64,000 bases of DNA from Acholoe squamosa (lineage: Eukaryota; Annelida; Polychaeta; Phyllodocida; Polynoidae), in assembly GCA_949317995.1 (NCBI GenBank), contig OX439044.1, forward strand, positions 18,748,641-18,812,640, in the 5' to 3' direction. Shown here piece by piece: positions 57,501-64,000 of this stretch. Under the pieces are notes generated by a model. The model did not search any database and was not told where the DNA came from. It was given only the letters and a program-made list of their open reading frames with translations. The position numbers were made by a program, and so were the translations under genes. The first letter of the stretch is position 1, and the number at the start of each line of letters is the position of its first letter.

Positions 57501-60134
57501 AGAATAGGTGAATGATCAAGATGGAAAGCATAGCGGCATATCATAAGCTTAAAAGTGTCATAAAGAATGGTATGTGTAATCAGTAGACTGATGGTATATA
57601 ATGCAATATAGTTATGGTTCGATAACCGTAAGCTCTGAAATATGTAAAATGCATCTCAATATCAACCATTCCAAAAGAGATATAGCAGTTGTTCCTAAAA
57701 TATGTAGACATCCCCTATAGATAGTATTTCCAATATTCTGGAAGCGGTTCCAAATCTTCAGATGGCTCCAAAAAATTAATTTATGAGGTTTCCCTCCCCT
57801 TCCCTGAGAAGAAAAAGAATAAGATTTTAATTGATGATCATCTCATTTCAATGCAAAGCCGGAATGATTGTAAGTTGGGAACTGATAGGTTTGTTGTGTG
57901 CTGTTGGTTAGGGAAGAAATTGGTGGGTAAGGGGGGATACTGCCGATAAACATCTCTTCTACATGGGGGCCATTAACCTTGACCTTTAACTCCTTCAGCC
58001 ATACCATTTATCTCCTGTTCCTTCCTCTAACTCTACCCCTTGTCGTTCCTCACCCAATTTAGATGTTGTCTGTGGCTTGCCTTTATCTGATTCCCCAAAC
58101 TTATCAACTTTGATTGTTCTTGGAGTAATTCAGTTTTGTGATTGACAAAATGAAGGATAATTAATTTAATTTTTGAACTAGGCCTAGTATCCAGACCCAG
58201 TGAACCAAGAGCAGTGAATCAACGTTGATATTTGGGGAGTAGAGACCGGAGTTGTACAAGATGTGCAGTCGCAAGAACTAGAGAAATAATATCCCAGTCC
58301 TATATCCTACTTGAGCAGCTGAGAAAGTACTGGCACAAGTGGTAGAATAATGCTGGTTCTTGGTGGTATAGAAACACAATACATTGCACTGTTAATTAAG
58401 GTTAAAGGATGAGTTATTTGATCAGAGCAAGGGCAACATAAAACTAAAAGTTGGTTCCTGGACCAAGCATCATGACAACGACATACCTGAGCTGGACCGA
58501 ATAGAGGAATAAAAGGGATATGGGTAAGTTTACAGAAGGAAGTAGAATGTCAGTGTGTTAGTCCGAACCTTTGCTGCATCTCACTTGTCCCTGGCCCCTG
58601 ACCTCCCTTATCGTATATACATGTGGGTGCTTGCTATAATGTCTACTGAAGGTAACATTTTTCCACTTTCACAAAACTACCAACTTTGTTGCTGAAATAG
58701 TTTTGGTTGGTGAGTCTCTGTCTGACAAATGCGGAATGCATTATTCTGCCAGATAAAAGAGTACATTTCTGGCTACTTGAGTAGGCTTATTGTGATATGG
58801 AGAAGGTTCCACATCCAAACCAAAGAGTGGGAATTCCCCTATTATATCCTATTGTTTTTCCTATAGTGCCACAGATACATATTATGGTCTATTCTCTGTC
58901 TGTGTGTTCTAAAGATCCGTATTATGATGTAGGCAAGGTAGAATTATGCACTGTTTTATGTGGGGAATGTTTCTATTCAACTACCATCTCCTTTATAAAG
59001 GTGGAAATGTCTTTCAGCTATGCATAATATTATTATTAAAGAGAAATAAATCCAAACTAAAAATAAATCCAAATCAAACAATCCACAGAATGCCCTTGTC
59101 CTTATACCTTTCAAATACATGTTCATCTTAATTCGTAGGTCCAGTGCCCTTTTGAAGTGAAAGGCCAATGCTTTGCCTATTTGATGTCAATAGAGTCAAT
59201 CCAGAGACCAAAGGTTTGGCATGGACTGGTAACCTGGCCGTGATCCTCAGTTCTTATCTCTCTTCAGTAGTTGGAAGTGGACGCAACCTTGCACCAATGT
59301 CAACAAGGACTTGTACTGGAATGGGACTTGCCTATCAGGTATGACTGCACTATCTCTACTTTGCAGACCCTTTTCTCAGAGGACACCAACCTTTTGCTTC
59401 TGAAAACCAACTCAACCTGTTATTCCATCCTATTTTATCATGAAGCTTTATATTAGCCTTGAATACACTTCTGTATATATCATTAGATATCATAATCATA
59501 ACACACCTTATAACATGTAGGTGATAAATGTCTTTTGGTACTTTTCGGTGCGTTGTTTAAATTGAAACAGTACACAGGTTTAGGGTCTACAAATCTAATG
59601 TCTGTGTGACATTAGAGCATTTCAGGATCACAATATAAATAGGCCTGATCAACAGGGTGGAACTGGGACTGGCTGGAGCGAATGTGACGCATTTAAATAT
59701 ATGAAAATTAGCCATCCATCTATGTCGTTCTGAGGATGAATGGATTCAGTAGGGAGCTAGGTGGGTGTTTGTGGAGAGTAGAACTGAGGGAGTGGTGATG
59801 GCTGATAAAACCAAAGATGGGTGGCTGTAAAGAGGACAGGAACTCTGGGTGATGGCCAACAGGTGGAAGGCTTATCAGGTGCGACCCAGAGAGGAGCAGG
59901 GGCTTGTCAACAGAAAACCACACTAGAGGCCAAAGGCACAGTCATGGTACCATCATCACTAGGGGCTCATAAATGATGCCTTAGAGGGACAACTACAAAG
60001 CCAGCCAAGCAGTGGCAGACCTGAGGCAGGACCTATATAGAGTATATATGTAAGCCGAGTTGGTCTGGCTCTTCTGTGGATAACAGCCATGGAGAGGGTC
60101 ACAGGGCCATATGCATACATTATCTCATAAATTT
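57501..60134. other. Unassigned DNA between blocks Q' and P'
   Basis: AT-rich sequence. Short open frames (for example 58797-59027 and 59271-59456) have no motif. I found no counterpart of this stretch on the left side. Confidence 0.4.
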
Positions 60135-62563
60135 ATGGATTGAGCCACACCAGCTAGGGGGCATTTCTCAACAGTGTTAATTTGTATTATTAAGGGTCAG
60201 AATGTAGTACATTTAGCATGCTTGAAGTGTCCCCATTGGATTTAACACAGCTAAATCCAGTCATATTATATATGGGAAATGGCACCTCGTTAGAGTAGTA
60301 GATGTAAATAGTCGAATATAAATTACCCTTGCTGCTGTAAAATCAAGTAGTAAGAAATCAGAAGGCAGGGAAAACATCAGACATTGCTCATCACTGCCAA
60401 ACAAAAAACCTGTAAGATCATCAGCATATTCAAGGAAGTTCATCCCATGAGGTTGGCACATATGCAAGTTAGATGTGGGATTGTATCAATCGACCTCCCC
60501 AATGATGTATACTCCTGCCACAGTCATTACTAGAGTCACAGGCTGTGATGACTGATGATGGGGTTTAAGAATCTCTGAGGAACCACCTTTCAGCCAGCTT
60601 TATATATCACTGTTTCATAGCCTGCACAGTACACTATACAAAGGCCTGGAACAAATTTATGCAATGGGTGGCAGTCTGAATGGGGTACAGAGGGAAGCCT
60701 TTTCTGTATATGTAATACATTATTCAAGGTTTTATTAATGTAATTTATCATTTCTGCCTAATACATTTACTCTCTGCATTAATCTTGTTTGTGGCGCACT
60801 ACTGCATTGCCCTTTTATATTTGAAGAGGTGATTTTCAGTACAATGCAACTGCTTGTCTTGCTTTCTTTATACTAAAAGGTGTATGTATATTTTCACCTC
60901 TGCTTATATGATAAATCTTTAGCAAAACTTTATAGAATCAGCAGATTCATGGTTCATTATCACCAGCTTCCTTTGCTTATGATAATTGATAACAACCACT
61001 GATAACAGAACGCAATTATGTCAGAATGATTCATCAACATGAGTCATAAATGATCACCAACCACACTTGCTTTTTTCCTATAATACGTGCTGTTCTAATG
61101 CATCCTCCCAATCGTTCCACCTGAAGCCAGCCTCCCTAGATGGCATTTGTATATTAGAACCAATAAGAACTTCTGCATAAAAAGGCATTAATACCAGGAA
61201 GGCAATTAGCCTTAGGTGTCTTCACTCATGTAGATGTGTCAGTAAGGAAATGGCCTAGTTTCTGATTATGGATGGCATATTGTGTTGCATACACTTCAAT
61301 GGCAATCCTTTAGATGTACTGATGTTAGACCCTACGTAGGATATAGAGAAGATATCCTTTAATCACTTCAATCAATGTCTATGTCTATGTTTATGGGGAA
61401 GATAGATCTATTAGGTGTTTAGACAGTAAATTATTAGAGAAACAAAATGCAAACATATCGCTAGACAACATAGTACAAAGTATTTTTGTTCTACTGAAAA
61501 CAATCTGTTTCATCTGGAGAACAAATCCAATCTTTTTTTTCTGTTCGTGTTTCCCATTTCAAATTAAGAGAGGTATTATTTTTTGTGGCTATTTTATAGG
61601 TCATTTACCATCATAGATCCCTATACTGGGTTACTCAGAGACATTTTTCCATATTTGGCTGTGCTTTGCTTTGACCATAGATTCAAAGAATAGCTCAGTG
61701 CATCATTTGTAAAGGTAGGCAACATAAGAACATCAAGAGCTACTTCCACAAGAGGTAATAAACCCCTCATTTCATATGTGCAATCAGAAAGGTTTTAGAA
61801 TTCGGACTTATAAACTGTCAGTAATATACAATTTGAGACATGCTCATAAAGAAATCTTAATAACTGAGTATTACTATCAGACAAAGGTAATAAGACAAAA
61901 GGGATACATGTGTCATCGTAATCTATCAAGAGGTTCCTATAGCTTTAAGTGACACTAAATAGCAGTGATTACTCCTTCAGATGGTTTCAAATGCACTATA
62001 TATAAACAGATGGGGACGGGAGTTTTTCTTGTTGAATTGTCACTCTAGTATCTTCTCAGTGTGAGTATTGTGACAGTTCAGTGAGCCATGTCTATGTGTG
62101 TCTCAGGAGCACTTGCACAAGAATGGGACACCATTAGGTACCTAATTGTGCAGCACCCACTAATCTTAGGCAAGGGCAGGGACCTTGTAGTCTAATGTGG
62201 CAAGTGGAAGTAAGCACATGAAGCAGAGCATGACTTGTTAAAAAAAGATGGCACCTACTCCCTGCCCTATTCAGCACAAAAGCAGCAACCTCCTGGGATT
62301 GCAGTCATAGTGCTGTATGCGGTCATAGCACTCCAAGTACTGGCGTCATGATCTAGAGGCTCCAGCTAGACTTTTTCTCTACTGACTATCTGTCTCGACC
62401 ATATGTCTCGAATGAGAACCATGATTATGATAATTAGATCCATCATTTATCATAACAGTATGACAAAGGTGACATCCTAACTGTCAGTCCAGGCAACAGT
62501 CCAATCAGTCACATTTAATTTCAACATGAATACTGTGCATATCCTATACAATTCCGCCCTAAA

Positions 62564-62931
62564 TAATACTAGCCCGAACACCACAGGGGACTATAGATGT
62601 CTCTACAAGTGAACTCATGAACTATTTGATTAGTCTCACCACCCCAATGTTATGCCAGACCATTGGTGGTACTTCCAACACTTGTGGCTGCCCTGGTTGG
62701 CCTGTGGCTGGCCACATGGGGATGAAGTTTATGGCTTTAGTATCGGCAAACCATCAGGGCAGGGATCCTCCATGGCCACCCATATGAATGTATTACCATA
62801 CGTATGGGTAATACCAACAATGGTAATTGCGTCCATAGCCAATTTATGGGCCTGTTTAGATAGTTTCATTGTTGCATCAGACAGGGTTAACTGTAATGAC
62901 TCTGACCCCATACAGGATTGACTGGTATTGG
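62564..62931. other. Extra segment present only in block P'
   Basis: Where the left copy reads CGCCCTGAGTTGGTGGTAAAATC (about 32431), the right copy has about 370 bp between CGCCCT and GGTAAAATC. It contains the palindrome ATTACCATACGTATGGGTAAT (about 62794). Open frames on both strands overlap. It may be an insertion in the right copy or a loss in the left; I saw no clear terminal repeats. Confidence 0.55.
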
Positions 62932-63223
62932 AGAGTGAGTGGTAAAATCAAAAATAGCTAAATATGGAATAAATGAGAAATACAAACTTCTATCCATGTA
63001 TTCATATGATAGCATTTGAAGGAGATGACTCATCCACAAGAAATAATGTAATCCTTATTTCTCTACTTTATTCATGTTGAAACAACGGTGTAATTGAGTA
63101 GATCTAATCTGTATTATCTCTATCTTCTATGGTATTCAACACGTTTACCAATGACACTGAGGTTAAAGTTGTGCCGTATGCTATTGATTGCTTTGGTGCA
63201 TGTTGGCGGCTCTGTCCTTTCTA

Positions 63224-63245
63224 ACACACACACACACACACACAC

Positions 63246-63292
<47 letters not shown>
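63224..63292. repeat. (AC)n-(TA)n microsatellite
   Basis: A run of AC dinucleotides is followed by about 23 TA dinucleotides. The left copy of block P has no such run. Confidence 0.95.
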
Positions 63293-63295
<3 letters not shown>

Positions 63296-63320
63296 CTGTG
63301 ACAATCTAAAACCAGATGGG

Positions 63321-63672
63321 GTGAAGAACGGACTATGGACTGCTTGAAATCCAAAGTGAGATGATGATACCATTACCAACGGGCATTACAGCTTGCAGTG
63401 CTACGACCGCTCTACCAAAACATAGATGACTATGATGAGAAGGGTTATACCATTACATCGCCACGTAGTAACTGATTATTTTTTTCAGGTCACAGTGAAT
63501 TTTGCTATTGTTTCATTATGTTGAAATAAACCCTGTTATACCTCATTTTATTCCACCCCTCATCCCCCTCCATAACCCCACACGGCTTGTCCTATTGTGG
63601 CCAGCTGCCTGTGTTGGACTGAGCGCTTATGGGTGTATGGAGGGGTTTCTAAGGAAGGCTACAACCTGACAG
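63321..63672. other. Unassigned DNA
   Basis: No supportable feature. Confidence 0.4.
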
Positions 63673-63906
63673 CGCTGAAAAAATTCTTACTCACATGAGT
63701 CTAGATCCAGACTCAACCAATGTTGCCAAATTAAGCTTGTGTTGACAGGTGAAATTCAGGCAGAACCAGAGTATTACCCTAAGATCAGCCTCAGTATCTG
63801 CCTGAGTATCACCCCAGGATCAGGATGACTCTCGTAACAAAACTCATTTTGGCGACATTGCCTGAGTCTGGATCTAGACTCAAGTGAGTAAGAATTTTTT
63901 TCAGTG
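63673..63906. mobile_element. 234-bp MITE, C(G/A)CTGAAAAAAATTC termini
   Basis: TTCTTACTCACATGAGTCTA inside the left end pairs with TAGACTCAAGTGAGTAAGAA inside the right end; the inverted repeats are about 42 bp. The outermost bases, CGCTG and CAGTG, resemble the CACTG starts of the elements at 11670 and 12800. Non-coding; no clear target duplication. Confidence 0.7.
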
Positions 63907-64000
63907 CGTTCAACACCACTTCCAATGGCTGACAGAGAAATGTGATTTGATGTCGTTGGTAGGGGTTCTTAATCAAAGTGTTCATTTTATCTCAAATCAA
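63907..64000. other. Unassigned DNA at the window end
   Basis: Too short to judge; nothing recognised. Confidence 0.3.

Larger units (their letters stand above)
60135..63320 (+). repeat. Duplicated block P', right copy
   Basis: Counterpart of 30041-33085 in the same orientation. It keeps a single CTGA at 63157-63160 where the left copy holds a 242-bp insert. It has extra sequence at about 61418-61465 and 62564-62931, and a CA/TA microsatellite near its end. Confidence 0.85.

Overview
This is AT-rich eukaryotic, almost certainly metazoan, DNA dominated by mobile elements. No host protein-coding gene could be identified with confidence. The mix of DIRS-type tyrosine-recombinase retroelements, an envelope-bearing Ty3/gypsy element, long foldback elements built from minisatellites (the style of sea-urchin TU or Drosophila FB elements) and many short terminal-inverted-repeat elements suggests an invertebrate, plausibly marine. 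The species cannot be read from the sequence.

Layout. Bases 1-5200 hold foldback element 1 (351-2022), a smaller foldback candidate (2195-2852), foldback element 2 (3000-4344, flanked by the 5-bp duplication CCATA) and a 337-bp MITE (4832-5168). Bases 5200-15600 are mostly unassigned, with several MITE or foldback candidates. They include one CpG-rich, promoter-like island (7240-7560) with an ETS-like site, a CTCF-like motif and an ATGGCGG start; this is the best trace of a host gene. Bases 15660-27180 carry two decayed DIRS-like retroelements on the minus strand (A about 15660-21545, B about 22657-26160) with complex inverted and direct repeats at their ends. Bases 28319-29816 are foldback element 3.

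Bases 30041-38460 and 55470-63320 are two regions made of the same diverged duplicated blocks, P and Q, but in the order P-Q on the left and Q'-P' on the right. Differences between copies expose individual insertions. A 242-bp element sits in P with an unoccupied site in P', and a 227-bp PIF/Harbinger-like MITE sits in Q.

Between the two regions lies the main feature, an envelope-bearing Ty3/gypsy (Metaviridae-like) element at 38910-53892. Its 352-bp terminal segments read identical base for base, so it is young. It has a leader with about 26 copies of a 20-bp repeat, gag, pol (protease, reverse transcriptase, RNase H, integrase), an env resembling baculovirus F and errantivirus Env proteins, a 157-codon antisense ORF downstream of env, two AT-rich minisatellites, a polypurine tract and a long terminal region with NRF1-like and YY1-like motifs. 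It looks nearly whole, with about one break in pol.

How the parts relate: gag, pol and env would act together in one element's replication. The DIRS parts are relics of two separate elements. The rest is non-coding repeat DNA. All family calls rest on motifs read by eye; no database search was possible.
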